Below, piece after piece: positions 11,745 through 23,659 of a stretch of 64,000 bases of DNA. A model generated the notes under the pieces. That model was given only the letters and a program-made list of their open reading frames with translations, did not search any database and was not told the origin of the DNA. This stretch comes from Anarhynchus alexandrinus (Eukaryota; Chordata; Aves; Charadriiformes; Charadriidae), in NCBI GenBank assembly GCA_008711295.1, contig VUYV01000036.1, positions 2,072,732-2,136,731 on the forward strand. The letters are read 5' to 3'. How positions within the stretch are numbered: the first letter of the stretch is position 1; the number at the start of each line of letters is the position of its first letter. The position numbers were made by a program, and so were the translations under genes.

Positions 11745-14700
11745 AGAAATGGCACTGGATGCCTATTTTTAGTCACTCACATTTCTTGATCACACTCAGG
11801 TCTTTTCACATTGGTTCTCCACTCTTTAAAATCCATTTCAAAGCAAAACTTTTGTTTTACTCCCAGGGTTTCTTCTACATTAGTAGAGTTTTCCATTACG
11901 CTGTAGAACAAAAGACACATAAAATAAAACAAAAATGAAAGCTACCATGATCCCAGAAACTGGCCTCTTAGCGATAATGCTCAAACAATGCTCAGCTTAG
12001 CCTTCATGACTCTGATCTGAAGAAGCAGAAAGATTAGTTGGAGAAATACAGTGCTGCATGTAGTTATAAAAATCAAACGCAATAAAAGTCAACCAGTAAG
12101 CATAGGTAATAAAGAAAAATTCCAAAATGGGATAGAGACACAGAATTTGCTTACTTATTTGTAGCGGTGACACAAAAAACCCATGACTCTCAACTGATCC
12201 CTTCTGTCATAAGGGCAAGCCACAGTGTAGACAGGTAACAAAAAATACATGTATTTGAGATGTGACAACTCAAGGTCCCTGTTCAATGAAGCCCTTAACA
12301 TCTATTTAATTAAAGTAATATTGATTTCAAGATCCTTTATGTTAAGCAGGTAGGTTAGTGCTTTGCTGATTCATTAGATGATGAAGTAGTTTCAGTCAAT
12401 ACAAATGTTTTAGGGGAGCAATTACATCTGTTTAGGCAGACAAGAGCAAAAGAAGAAGTATAACTAGAGCTAATGATACAAGATGAAGCTAGACACATTG
12501 AAATAAGAAATAAGACATGCATTTTTAAATTGAGGGTCATTATGCACTGGCACCAGAATATCTGGTTCCTCCTTTTTAAGGTCATCATGTCAAGACAGAT
12601 GAAGATTAAATTCTATTTAATTTTATTTCATCTGTAATGCAGTTCACAGTCTCATAGGTCCTTCTGGTATTAAAACCTATACATTATATCCTTTGACACC
12701 AATACATTATAAACCTATACATTAAAACCTATACTTTAGATCCCTTAATTCAAAGTTCATGGTTTAGTTCTGAGATCTTTGGAATAAAGCCTCTTTAAAA
12801 TATAATACCTCATTAAAATATTATTGATAAATACTGCATATTTCTCTTTTAAAAATTAAATCATTGTGTTAAGTATTCAATTTAGTAATCTGCACTCACA
12901 AAGGTAGAGGAATATGAACTATTCACTGAATGTATGGAAACAACAGAACTCCAAGTGTTTGCAAAAACAAACCATGCAGTTCTGCCTTTAAGTGGTAAAA
13001 TGGTGGACTTAGAGGTCAGATACTTTGCCTACCCCTTAGTCTGGAAAAAACTGTAGTATTTCGTGAAAGCATTTTGGTTCAAGATTACCTTGTGTTCAGT
13101 ATGTATCATGCACTAGTAATGTTGCAGCTATGGCTGCAAGTAATGATGATAATAAACTGTTTTTCACATACATATCTTTAGCTGGAATTCTCTTAATATC
13201 AGTGGAAGCAACCTCTTGGAAAGTTTGTATAGAATTTTATATTTCAAATGCGTTTGTGGGAATAGAAGTCCTCATTCTGCTTTGTATTGGCATTGGACTG
13301 TCTCTGATGATTTCAGAGTTTAAGATGAGAAGATTATTCCATCCCTTTCCCCACATTATAGGTTGCTAATTTTATTTTTTTTTAATCCTCTATTCCAGGA
13401 TTACGCCAGAGGTATCTTTTCCCTTAGTCCTGTTCCCAAAACTCATTTTGGTGTAATGACAGCAGAGGCATATGCATGGAAAGGAAGGTGTAGCAGTAGC
13501 CACCTCCATAACCTGCATATGTAGAAGAACAAGACATATACACACAGTTTAATCAGAAGTCAGTTCTATTTCTTTTAAAATTTGCCTAATATCCTTGCAT
13601 TGCCCCTAACCCACAGTAGGTACTCTGTTTACTGACAACACATTATGCAAATTAACTACTTTAATACCTACAAATAGATGTGAGTTCAAATGATGAGAGG
13701 ATGTGAAGATCTAAAATGCTGCAAGTTTCCCATCAGTTTGGGTTTTTTTAAGCAGAGTGGTAAAATATGCTCAACTCTACAAAAATAGATAACATCTCTA
13801 GGATAACAGCATGCCTGAATGCACCACAACAGAAATAGTGTTGAAGCAATGGGAAAAGGGAAGAACTGTTCAGAGAAGGAAAGTGACAAACAAGCAATTA
13901 AATCAGCAAAATTTAAAAAAAAAAAAAAAGAAAGGAAATGTAAAATACTATGGTGTGATTCAAAAATTTTAACATTAAATACATAACTAAATCAGGAGAA
14001 GTTAAGGTTCATCCCAACAACAGTCATGATTTATTTCTGAAGATATATTAGAGTGTATTATAATAATAACTACACTGTCTTAAACTAGTGTTTTAATGAT
14101 CCTTATCATACTTTTATTTCAGTACCTCAAGACAAATGGATTTGATAAAGAATGATGAGCTCAGTAATTGCTCTGGGTCTAAGATGTTTGAAAGATTTAT
14201 TTACTCAGTAATGTACTTTCAACAGTCTTAACAGTTTTAATAGTAGAGGACATATTCTGCACTGCCCTCTCCCAAGGGTCCCTAAGTCTGGGAAACTGAG
14301 CAGCTTAAGAGGTGCAGTGCCTGAGACTTCTCAGTGCTACTTTCATCCACAAATGAATTGGTATTCTTTAATTGTTGATGCTTCTCTAAGCAAAGAAAAA
14401 TAAAACTTTCATCTTTTCCATTTAAAGCTCAAATATTAATAATAAAAAGAACATTTCTTCCTGTTGTATCAAGGGGGTTTTTTTCATCATTGTTAATATT
14501 GAACATTTTTTATATATTTATTTCAACAAGAAATTCTTGTTCATGCAGATCAGGTCGGCAGCAGTGACTGGGACAGAAAATCAATAGGGGAAAAAAGCAG
14601 TACTTTGGCAAAGGGAAGAAAGAGATTGTTAAATAATTTTGCTGTCACTTGCCTTGCTTGTCACTTTCCTACATCCAGGCTAAAACCTGGGAGCAAAATT

Positions 14701-14827
14701 CTAGGAGTCAGCTGCCATATTCTTTTCTTAAAAAGTTTTGACATATTTATCACCTAGGAAATAACGGATAACAAAAGTAAGCAAAAAAATATCTCTCCTT
14801 CCTTTAATTCGTTTTGTTTTCAAAGAA
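11745..14827. other. Unique AT-rich stretch, no gene recognised
   Basis: There is no CR1, LTR or RNA-like signature. It contains a three-copy short repeat at 12670-12738 and a 15-base A run at 13915-13929. A 79-codon hydrophobic open frame at 13130-13369 (+) is not supported by any recognisable motif or splice context. Confidence 0.55.
12670..12738. repeat. Three-copy short repeat of AAACCTATACATTA type
   Basis: AAACCTATACATTA appears at about 12673, again at about 12711, and a third time immediately after with CTTTA at its end. The first two are separated by a related TACATTATA segment. It is a small local expansion. Confidence 0.7.
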
Positions 14828-14868
14828 TCATAGAATAGTTTGGCTTAGAAGGAACCTGTAAAGGCCAT

Positions 14869-15530
14869 CTAGTCCAACCCCCCTTCAGTAAGCAGGGACA
14901 TCTTCAACTGGATCAGGTTGCTCAGAGTCCCGTCCAACCTGGCCTTGAATATTTCCATGGGTGGGGCATCTACCACCTCTTCTCTGGGCAACCTGTTCCA
15001 GTGTTTCACCGCCCTTCCAGTAAAGAATTTCTTCCTAATAGTTAATCTAAATCTACCCTCTTTCAGTTTAAAACCATCACCCCTTATCCTATCACTACAT
15101 GTCCTGATAAAAAGTCCCTCCCCATCTTTTCTATAGCGCCCCTTTAAGTACTGGAAGGCTGCTATAAGGCCTCTCTGGAGCCTTCTCTTCTCCAGGCTGA
15201 ACAACCCCAACTCTCTTTGCCTGTCTTCACAGGACAGGTGCTCCTTGATCATCTCCATGGCCCTCCTCTGGACTTGCTCCAACAGGTCCATGTCCTTCTT
15301 ATGTTGGGGGCCCCAGAGCTGGATGTAGTACTCCAGGTGGAGTCTCACGAGAGTGGAGTAGAGGGGCAGAATCACCTCCCTCAACCTGCTGGCCACGCTT
15401 CTTTTGATACACCCCAGGATACAGTTGGCCTTCTGGGCTGCGAGTGCACATTGCTGGTTCATGTTGAGCTTCTCATCAACCAACACCCTCCAGTCCTTCT
15501 CCCCAGGGCTGCTCTTAAAAGCCATTCTCC
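14869..15530 (-). pseudogene. CR1 ORF2 C-terminal remnant
   Basis: About 220 codons open to the natural stop at 14869. It includes [53 protein letters not shown] and [14 protein letters not shown]. These are the conserved blocks of the CR1 ORF2 C-terminal third, which follow the RT catalytic core. The frame shifts near 15520-15530 relative to the upstream RT piece. The open frame continues past that shift to 15624 in a meaningless frame. Confidence 0.88.
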
Positions 15531-15890
15531 ACCCAGCTTGTGTTTGTGCTTTGGATTGCCCCGACCCACATGCAGGATGTTGCACTTGGCCTTGTTGAAC
15601 TTCATGAGGTTCACACGGGCCCACCTCTCAAGTCTGTCCAGATCCCTCTGGATGGCATCCCTTCCCTCCAGCATGTTGACTGCTCCACAAAGCTTGGTGT
15701 TGCTGGCAAAGTTGCTGAGGATGTACTCCTTCCTGCTGTCCATGTCTCTGACACAGACATTAAACAACACTAGTCCCATTAATGACCCCTGAGGAATGCC
15801 ACTCACTGTTTGCTGCTTGGGCATCGAGCCGTTGACTGCAACTCTTTGAGTGTGGCCATCCAGCCAATTCCTATCCACCGAGAGGTCCAT
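15520..15890 (-). pseudogene. CR1 reverse-transcriptase remnant, catalytic site lost
   Basis: Contains RNWLDGHTQRVAVNGS, SGIPQGSLMGLVLFN and RFN-type [15 protein letters not shown], in normal CR1 order. At the position of the two catalytic aspartates the copy reads FASNTKL, so both are replaced. The frame is lost near 15900 on its N-terminal side (a TAA plus a shift) and near 15525 on its C-terminal side. Confidence 0.88.
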
Positions 15891-15914
15891 GCATCAAACC
15901 CATGTGTCTCCAAT

Positions 15915-16125
15915 TTAGACAAGGATGTTGTGCGGGACAGTGTCAAACACTTTGCACAAGTCCAGGTAGATGACAACAGCTGCTCTTCCCTTATCCACCA
16001 ATGCTGTAACCCTGTCGTAGAAGGCCACCAAATCTGTCAGGCATGATTTGCCTTTAGTGAAGTTACGTTGGCTGTCACCGATCACCTCCTTATTTTCCAT
16101 GTTCCTTAGAGTAGTTTCCAGGAGG
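15915..16125 (-). pseudogene. CR1 reverse-transcriptase N-terminal remnant
   Basis: Carries [39 protein letters not shown] and TVPHNILV. The LDLCKVFD stretch is RT motif A, with its catalytic aspartate still present. It runs into a TAA just after NILV. On its other side it abuts the endonuclease remnant in a different frame, past the deletion junction near 16140. Confidence 0.85.
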
Positions 16126-16129
16126 CTCC

Positions 16130-16671
16130 ATGATCTTGCCAGGGAGGTTGAAGTTCCACAGCATGATGAAAGCCTGCGAGGGCGATGCCTCCTGTAGCTG
16201 GAGTAAGAAAGCTTCATTGTCATAAACACCAATCACAAAGTTCCCTTTGTTGCCTCAGTCTCTTATTCTTACCCATAGGCTTTCAACATGCTTGTGATGA
16301 TACTTCAGAGACAGCTCCTCACATTCCTTCTGTTTCTTGATGTATAGGGTAATGCCTCCGCTGCTCCTTCCTTGCCTGTCCCTTCTCAACAGCCTGTAGC
16401 CATCGATAGCCACACTCCAGTCATGGGATTCATCCCACCAAGTTTCAGTGATGGCAACTAGGTCATAGCTTTCTAGCAGCATGGTGGTTTCCAACTCCTC
16501 CTGTTTGTTGCCCATGATGCGTGCATTGGTGTAGAGGCACTTCAGCTGGGCTGTCATCTGTGTCACTTTCTTAGAGGAACACCCCCTAGTTGCTTTGAGG
16601 TATTTCACTGGTATTTGCCTCTTGGCTCCTATCAGCCCAGGAGCCCCTGGCTCATCTCTGTAAGACTTCAA
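16130..16671 (-). pseudogene. CR1 AP-endonuclease remnant
   Basis: From 16671 the minus strand reads an endonuclease start containing LKCLYTNARIMGNKQEELE, YDLVAITETWWDESHDW and GYRLLRRDRQGRSSGG. The ITETWWD block is the conserved active-site region of the APE-type domain that nicks target DNA in LINE retrotransposition. A TGA interrupts at 16255-16257. Past it the same frame continues through [10 protein letters not shown] and [10 protein letters not shown] to LWNFNLPG, where the usual catalytic-site aspartate of this block is replaced. A further small deletion follows GVY. It ends at the junction with RT near 16140. Confidence 0.85.
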
Positions 16672-16675
16672 ATGT

Positions 16676-19600
16676 GCCTGTTTTCCTTTGGAATTACAGA
16701 AAATGCTGAAGAACTCTGGCTACTGTATTTCACAGAAATATATGTCCAGGCACCCACACTGGAAAATTGCAGTTAGCATAACTGATAACTTCAAATGCAA
16801 CTCTTGAAATTGTCAGCATTTTTCTTCCCCCCTTTCAGGACACAGTGTAAAGAAAATATGTAGCAAATTCCTCACAACCCCTTTTTTTTTTACATATGTG
16901 CACATCTTCATTGCACTTCTCTGAATGAATCTCTTCCAAATTAACATTTAAAGATGTCATATGGACAGGGCCTGCCCTAGACAGACACAAAGTAGGTGGC
17001 TGATTCTAGTAGCAGACTGCTTGGAGAAAGCTTTTTCCTCATTACCCAGGCATTGGCTCTGTTCTGCCTCACTGTTGCCCAGATTCCCTAAACCATGATA
17101 CCAACACAAAATTTAATTTTGCTGCCATTGGTGATGAGGACAAAAAACCCCTTTCTTTGTCATCCTTGAGGTAACAAAATTTAATTTTTCTCATACTTCT
17201 GAGAAGCTTTGGGTCAAGTCTGCCTTACCATGCCTGCTAGTAAACAGGAGGAAATAAGCTTCCAACACATATTTACTGTTGAAAAAACTCCTTGTGGATT
17301 CACTCTGACTCCAGTTATCAGTCTGGCATAAAGTCCAATAACTAGAGGATCCAGGAGTTCTTGCACACAGATTTCTTTACAGAGAAAGCTAGACACTGTG
17401 CCAAATGATGGTATAGAATAATCACCAATATAACAGGAGAGAGAGAGAACAATAGAGATTACACCCTATATTTACACGCCAATTGACTTTTGAGGAGGAA
17501 AATGAGGCCTAACATCTCCAGAGATTAAGATCCAGATCAAAATCTCTAAGTACTTTTCATAAACATCGTGTTATTACTTAAGATTTTATTTTTCACTAGT
17601 TTGCAATTCAAATTTGAATACAAATATCCTTAATTTTATATTAAATTATATTTTCCCTAGATCATAGAAGTAGAATTCCTTCAAATTACTACTGCTATAT
17701 TAATGCTTTTAAATGTGTTTTATTTTATAACCTTATCATTTCTTGCTAGATTCGATCACATTCGGATTATTCAGGATTAATATAATTGTAACACTGTTCA
17801 AAAGATTCATTAATTATGATTCTTTAACATCTGGAAATAAAATAGCTAAAAGCAAACAAGATTTGTTAGTTAGACTCCTCAGTCATTAGCATTCAAACAG
17901 AAGTGAAATCTAATAAACGCAAATTTAAAGGACTGCAGCACTTTGAAACCAAAAGGATCTTTTAACAGTAAAGTTAGTTTTAGTGCCTAAAGCTGCCTCT
18001 TTTTTCTGAGCTCCTCAATGAGCTTTGGAGATTTTTACAGTAACAATTATTTATTTTAAAATTCTATCTTTATTGCAACATGAAAAATTTACAGAAGCTG
18101 CAAATGAAAAACTGATTACTAATCATCTATGCAAGGAACCAGAGGAGATTGATTATAATTATAGCAATTCCAGGGGTAGTTTAAAGCATCAAGAAAAAAA
18201 GCTTTCACTTAAACAATTATTTTAAATCTTATTTTTACTTCTCACTGCAAATATGTTAATATAATTATGAGATTATGTGGCACAGATTTATTCAAATTCT
18301 TAGCTTTTGTACAGTCTAATGATTGAAAATTATAAACAACTTAATTATAGACAACGGATCGATTTGTGATTGATGTCAAGTTCCATTTGAAGTTGAAATT
18401 GGAATTGCATTCTTACCCTGAAAAGTGTTTTTTCATTGATCAGAACAGATTTAGGACCAAAAGCTGGTTTGCTAACTAGGAACATACTCCCCATAATTAA
18501 GAAATGTAACTGGTTTCTTCTGGTTTATTTGCAATTCAAGACTTTAAATCTACTAGATCCCACCTCTTTTACCTCATTTCATTCATATGTTTGGAAATTT
18601 TTGCCTTTCCAAGTCAGTTTGACAGCTTTCAAAGACCAAATGAGGAAAAGTAACAGCTGAAAAAAAGAACATTGTTGTCAACACCAAATGTAATAAGTTC
18701 TTCTTTCAACTCCTTGTTGATTGTCACAGTGACTAGTCCAGGCTTTAAAACACATTTTTACATTTACAGACAATTCTGAAATGTTAAAGTTTGCTTTGCC
18801 TTGATTGCTACACTCAACATTGACAACATACTTATCCCAGATTAGCTGTGCCTGTGATGTTCACAATGTCCACAGCTTAATGCAACTGTCCCTCTGAATG
18901 CTCCATGGCAAAGCTTCTCTGGCTGAAGATGAAGTCAGCTGGAACTAGACTTGAACCAGAGGATTACCCAGCATGTGGACAGTGTGGATGAACTGGGAGC
19001 CTGCGTTTGAGCCTGGGTTCCTTTTGCCACAAACATAAAATAAATAGCTGAAGCTTTTTATCACGGGCACCTAATTATCATGGGCAATTCATCTGCAACA
19101 TAGACTCATTGTGCCACAAACAGCATAACACATGGCCTGGCTCTTTACAGGCTCCAGCTCAGTGCTGAACACAGCTATCTTGCTTCCACCGCCAGCTGTG
19201 GCTGATTGCCATGTTTGCCCAGGGCAGAGCCCGTGCCAATAAACCTCAAAGACCAATGCTGGCTCTGTGCCATAGCATGGGATGGGATTTGTCTTCGTGT
19301 TTTCCCCAGATCTGCTGGAAAAAACTGTATGCAGACAGGCCCATAAGCATCTCTGCAGACATCCAGCTCCTGTCCTGCCAGGCTGGCACTGGGCTGAAGC
19401 TTGAGCACTAAGTATGGTTCTGGGCAGAGCCCTGTGGCTCAGTCTGCGCCGCACACCCTCAGTGCTCCAGCTTCCAGTGGCGTGTATTTGCTCAAACACA
19501 ATGCCAAGCTTATGATGGCTCCTTGTGTCTGTCTGAAGCGTGATGCAGAGATGCCTGAGTGACTTTTCAGGGGCAGCTTGCAGGGCAGTGCAGTAACGCA

Positions 19601-19760
19601 GCCCACGTGGCAGGTCTGCGGTGCAGCCCACTACCTACCTCTTCCCGTTACCCAGGGAATCCCAGCTCCCACAGAAGTGCAGAGCTGACTACTGCAGGAA
19701 CAACACGTTTTTAATAAGTGTTTCGTGATTGAACTATCTAACTTCTACTTGTTATTTATA
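16676..19760. other. Unique stretch, no gene recognised
   Basis: AT-rich, especially 17560-18420. A GC-richer patch at 18900-19660 holds the 180-codon minus-strand frame described separately. A possible MIR-core-like string (GAGGAAAATGAGGCC) lies near 17492, but it is too short to assign. Confidence 0.5.
19089..19631 (-). other. Unassigned 180-codon open frame
   Basis: This is the longest open frame in the window that no CR1 or LTR explains. It starts at ATG 19631 and ends at 19089 on the minus strand, in a GC-richer patch that lowers stop frequency. The product is rich in Cys, Ser, Arg and Thr, with no domain, signal peptide or membrane segment that I can name. Two overlapping frames on both strands are also open over part of it. 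I consider chance the most likely explanation. Confidence 0.15.
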
Positions 19761-19880
19761 TCATAGAATCGTGTAGGCTGGGAGCGACCTCTGGATGGAG
19801 ATATTCCAGTCCAAATCCCCGCTGAAAGCAAGCCCAACCCCCAAAATGAACGCTGGGCAACTGTGTAGTTGAATCTGATT
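19761..19880 (-). mobile_element. CR1 3' tip, diverged
   Basis: Starts with TCATAGAATCGTGTAGGCTG and continues through GACCTCTGGATGGAGATATTCCAGTCCAAATC, split by several changes from the usual CR1 3' UTR tip. Only the 3' UTR survives, so no coding sequence is present. The far boundary is approximate. Confidence 0.75.
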
Positions 19881-21529
19881 TCAAGTCATTCAATGCACTT
19901 CCATTTCCAGTATTTTCCATTAAATATGTAGAAATATATTATTTAATGTTTCAGGATCCAGTCTTCTTTGTGATTCCAAGCCATCCTATTCTATATAATC
20001 GAAACAGAAACTTCTCACCCTAAACTCTCTGACTCATCGCTGTACCACTGACGAGTTCTGTTAGAACCCTTCATGTGAAATTTATTTACGGGGCAATACG
20101 CACTCCTCACAAGAACAAGACTTCAAACCATTGCAGAGCGACACACGTTGCTGTGGTCTCCAAATGCAGACAGGCAGTGGCTTACACAGTTTCACATGCG
20201 CTGCTGTACGCAAGACTTAACGTACAATGTACAGCCGGCAGTATCCATGAGACAATACAGATACATTTTAGAGGAGAACGAGGTAAGAAATCTGGTAGTA
20301 CTTAGCAGAGAAAGCAGTTAATCTCACAAAAATAACAACACAGAACAAAACATTAACTTGACAAAAAGTTAAGTTTCAATAAACAGTGATTTAACATTTG
20401 TTCTTTTAAAAAAAAAAGTATTACTTTCTACTAATATTGGGACAGATAATGCAAGAGCTTCAAAAATGGATATGGTCCTGAATTTCTGGATGACACAAGC
20501 ACATATACAAACAAAATATCTAACGGACTTTGCCTTGCATGAAACCATATTCTCTAAGCTATTCATGCTGGCCACAACACGTTTTAGAAATCTCAGTGAG
20601 TTTTAGAAGAACCATTCTAGCCAAATTTAGGAGACCAAACACTGTTCAAATGAACTTGAGAAGGCTATGGCATTCTGTAAAAATTTATCAATCAATACAA
20701 GGAATATACTGTTCTACACACAGAGAAAGGCTCACTACCTCTTCATCCAAAAAATAAATGCCTGTGAGCTAGCAAAGAATGGCACTACTTTTCCTCAGAT
20801 TTATTTGTAGTTGTCATTTCAGCTCACTTGTTCACTTCCTCCATTAAAACAGCTGCCAGTGTTTCTGAAAATCATACAATGTCAGCTAACATCAAGAGCA
20901 CCGAAAACTCTGCAGTAATCTCCTTAGAGTTCACCTGTCAGTTAAATAAGGAGCAATTTCATTTCAAGGCCAAATTGATCCAAAGAAATCAAGAATCGTT
21001 TTCTCGGATGTCTTATGTCTTTGAAGCATCATTCCCTTCTCACAACAGATGCACTTCCACGGACTGAAACTATTGCTGGCGCCTCACTTTGCTTTATGTA
21101 GTTGCTTCTGTAAATGAACATTTTTCAGGGAATGGGAGGGAATATCACCTATGCTAGTCTATGCTAGTCTTGAGCAGTGATGCTCAAGAGCAGGTTGATC
21201 AACCATACGATAGCACCCATGGTAGCTATCTGCTACAGCCTGAGGCTGCCCGTGTCCTCACCAGCGGTGTTACGTGCCTCAGCAGGCGGGTGGCTGCACG
21301 AGGCAGCCTTGTAAGCTGTCTGCAGGCACTTCAGCATTTCTCTTGGGACCCCCATTTCAGAATAGTGTAGGCATATCCAGTGAGTCGTTCAAAAATGTTG
21401 TATGTTAATCTCCCGCCTTCGTAACGTGCTTGTAATATAGAGGGGTTAACCCTCTTTCTCATTCCCATGTTCTGGGTAGTCCACGCACAGAAGAGCAGCT
21501 TATGCTAACTACCATCTGGCACAGTTGCT
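19881..21529. other. Unique stretch, no gene recognised
   Basis: No repeat family is seen. A donor-like GAG|GTAAGA at 20280/20281 follows a 76-codon + frame (20075-20305) of unknown nature. A short tandem repeat with a hairpin lies at 21151-21189. Confidence 0.5.
21151..21189. repeat. 10-base tandem repeat overlapping a 9-base-arm hairpin
   Basis: ATGCTAGTCT occurs twice in tandem (21151-21170). The end of the second unit begins an inverted repeat, TCTTGAGCA at 21168-21176 and TGCTCAAGA at 21181-21189, with a 4-base loop. Confidence 0.75.
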
Positions 21530-21592
21530 TGCTTAGCTTAAGTAACAGAGCTTCGTGTGTGGGCTTGAAGGTTCCTGGGTTCAAGCGCTGAA
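21530..21592 (+). repeat. tRNA-derived SINE-like relic
   Basis: TAGCTTAAGTAACAGAGC at 21534-21551 resembles a pol III A box with D-arm. GGTTCAAGC at 21578-21586 resembles a B box, at tRNA-like spacing. The stems do not fold into a good cloverleaf, so a functional tRNA is unlikely. It may be the head of an old sauropsid tRNA-SINE. I could not trace the body. Confidence 0.35.
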
Positions 21593-23655
21593 ATGGTTTT
21601 AGCAGAGAATTTTTTTAGTTCTGTTTTAGTTTGGGTCTGCCCAAGGACAAAGTAGAGACATTACTTTCAATAGGCTGTGAATCAGACCTCTGCCTAAAAT
21701 ACAGGAATTTTTAGTGACAAGTATGAAGTCCTGTTACTTGAGCACCCCAGCAGAAGACATTGAGACTAAAGCACTACCCTACTGTCCTCCCTGGACTAGC
21801 TACAAAGGGGTGGTACAACACTTATTTGATTGCTGCACATTTCAGCCCTCATTGAATGGAAAAGGGCGATGTGTAGTGCAGCTGCAAAGCAGATGCTATA
21901 ATATTTCATAGCGCCAGACTATAATTGAGTCAGGGCAATGGTGAGAAACAAAAACTCACTTAACACTCCATTTTTCCCCACCAGTAAATCAGCAGCTGAT
22001 TTTGCCAGTAAATTTCTCAAGTATATGCATACTAGAGCAGTGTTCAAAAAGAGTATGTTAGAGAGAATATAGCCACAGCATATGGTAGGAAATACCATGC
22101 AAAGTGTAGAAATAAGCCAACAGCAAAAGATGGACATTCTTTATATTAATTTAGCTAAAAGCTAAGTCAGGTGCTGTTTAATCAGTAAAAAAGTGTTCCA
22201 ACTTGACCCCTTTTCAGTAGGTCATTAATTTTAAAGATGAGACACTTTTAATCCTGCGGTTAAGTTCTGTACAATATCTGAAATACAACAGACTTGATTC
22301 TTATCTGCTTTAAGAAGTATTACACTCATGTCATGTTGAACAAATTCAAAACTTTGGGCAAGACAATGTATTTATTCTGTTGGTCTAGTGACTTCCTCAA
22401 TTATATTTTCCCTATGGGGCCAAAATCCAAATACATCTAATTCTTCACCCGTCAGAATAGACATTCATACACACAGGCCCACCTAAGGATCACGTTCAGG
22501 CAGAGAGACATAAGATAGACCTAGTTCCTTTCATGTTGTCTGTCGTTGGTGCCTCTCTTGGATATAATTCTCGAGACTTATCATACTTGTTTCCTCATCC
22601 TTCTTAGCAGTATCTTTCTTTTCTAACTATGATGCTAACCTAGGATTAGGTTAGTACAGCCAACAGACTTGTACTTCTTACTTTTAGGTGTACCTCCAGT
22701 CCCTAGTGAAGAGGTTCTACTGGAAGAGCTTAGCTTTCCTAGCATCCTTAGGTAGATTACTGAGACTAAAAAGACCTCCAAAAGAATGTCTGCACCTTAA
22801 ATCAAATTAATTTCCAGAAATGTTGACAAACAAATCCTGAGAAATGGAGGTTTAGGCCAATTAAGTTATTTTATTTTGTTTCTGTTGACTTTGATTGCTT
22901 TGTTTTGTATAAAATAACTTATATTTGAATACAAAAGAAAAAATTCAAATCAAAAAATGTTTTGTTTTTCATTTTTAAATTATCAAAACAAGAAGGCGTT
23001 CACAATTTGCAAACAAACAAAGGTAAGAGAATGTCACTGAGCAGTTAATCTAAACCAAGCCCTTCCCCTGAAAATGTTATAGGTTTGACTAATTGCAATT
23101 TTCAACAGAAAGGCTTCATCAAAAATTTTCTCTGTTACTGTACTTTACATCTTTTTCTAAGTATCTCTGGCTCTGAGGCTTCCAAATAAGATGTCACCAA
23201 CCTACTGCTTGATAATGAAGTTTAAAACAAGAAAAAAATTCCTATAAATTCTGGGTTGATATACATCGTAGGCTATTTGTATGCATGTTTATAAATTGTA
23301 GCTTTAGTTTTAAGCATATTAAAAACTGTAATGAAATAATTACTCATATATGTTATTTCAGTAAGTGTTGTCTTAGATTATTTAGGGAACTAGGGCATGC
23401 ACACGTGCAGTTACCATAATGGAAGTAATAAGCTCTACATTCACCACTTACACTACTGCTGTTTAGCTGGGCCTTAAGATTTTTTTTTTTATCACAAGAG
23501 TGTATAGGGACCCTGACTCTGAATACATTTCCAGCATGCTGGGCTACAGTGTTATACTTACAAAGACATAGCATAAGACAATCCAGGCCATAAAAAAACT
23601 TGAAATCTAAACAAAAGTGTTGGTCTGGGAAGAGGCCGTGCTATACATGCTGGTG
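21593..23655. other. Unique AT-rich stretch, no gene recognised
   Basis: No CR1 or LTR signature. The interval 22800-23000 is extremely AT-rich and holds the 13-base inverted repeat described separately. A donor-like AAAG|GTAAGA occurs near 23021 without a matching exon. Confidence 0.5.
22862..22921. repeat. Perfect 13-base inverted repeat, 34-base spacer
   Basis: TAAGTTATTTTAT at 22862-22874 is matched by its exact reverse complement at 22909-22921. The outer dinucleotide on each side is TA, as at Tc1/mariner insertion sites. The 60-base total length is very short for a MITE and the DNA is AT-rich, so a chance palindrome is possible. Confidence 0.6.
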
Positions 23656-23659
23656 TGGG

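Larger units (their letters stand above)
14828..16675 (-). mobile_element. CR1 LINE copy, about 1.85 kb, internally deleted
   Basis: The 3' tip (TCATAGAAT on the + strand) lies at 14828. Going up the minus strand there is a short 3' UTR, the ORF2 C-terminus (stop at 14869), reverse-transcriptase pieces and an endonuclease N-terminal piece reaching about 16671. A full CR1 ORF2 is close to 1,000 codons; here the end of the endonuclease and the start of the RT are missing, with a junction near 16140. Several frameshifts and stops break the frame, so it is inactive. It is the longest and most complete CR1 in the window. Confidence 0.92.

Noticed and set aside
15217..15792. 191-codon + strand frame
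   Set aside because: Antisense shadow of the CR1 ORF2 remnant on the minus strand.
17485..17535. MIR-core-like string with GAGGAAAATGAGGCC
   Set aside because: Only about 15 bases fit; no tRNA head or LINE-type tail found.
20075..20305. 76-codon frame with a donor-like site at 20280/20281
   Set aside because: No acceptor or recognisable product; the frame is composition-typical of the area.
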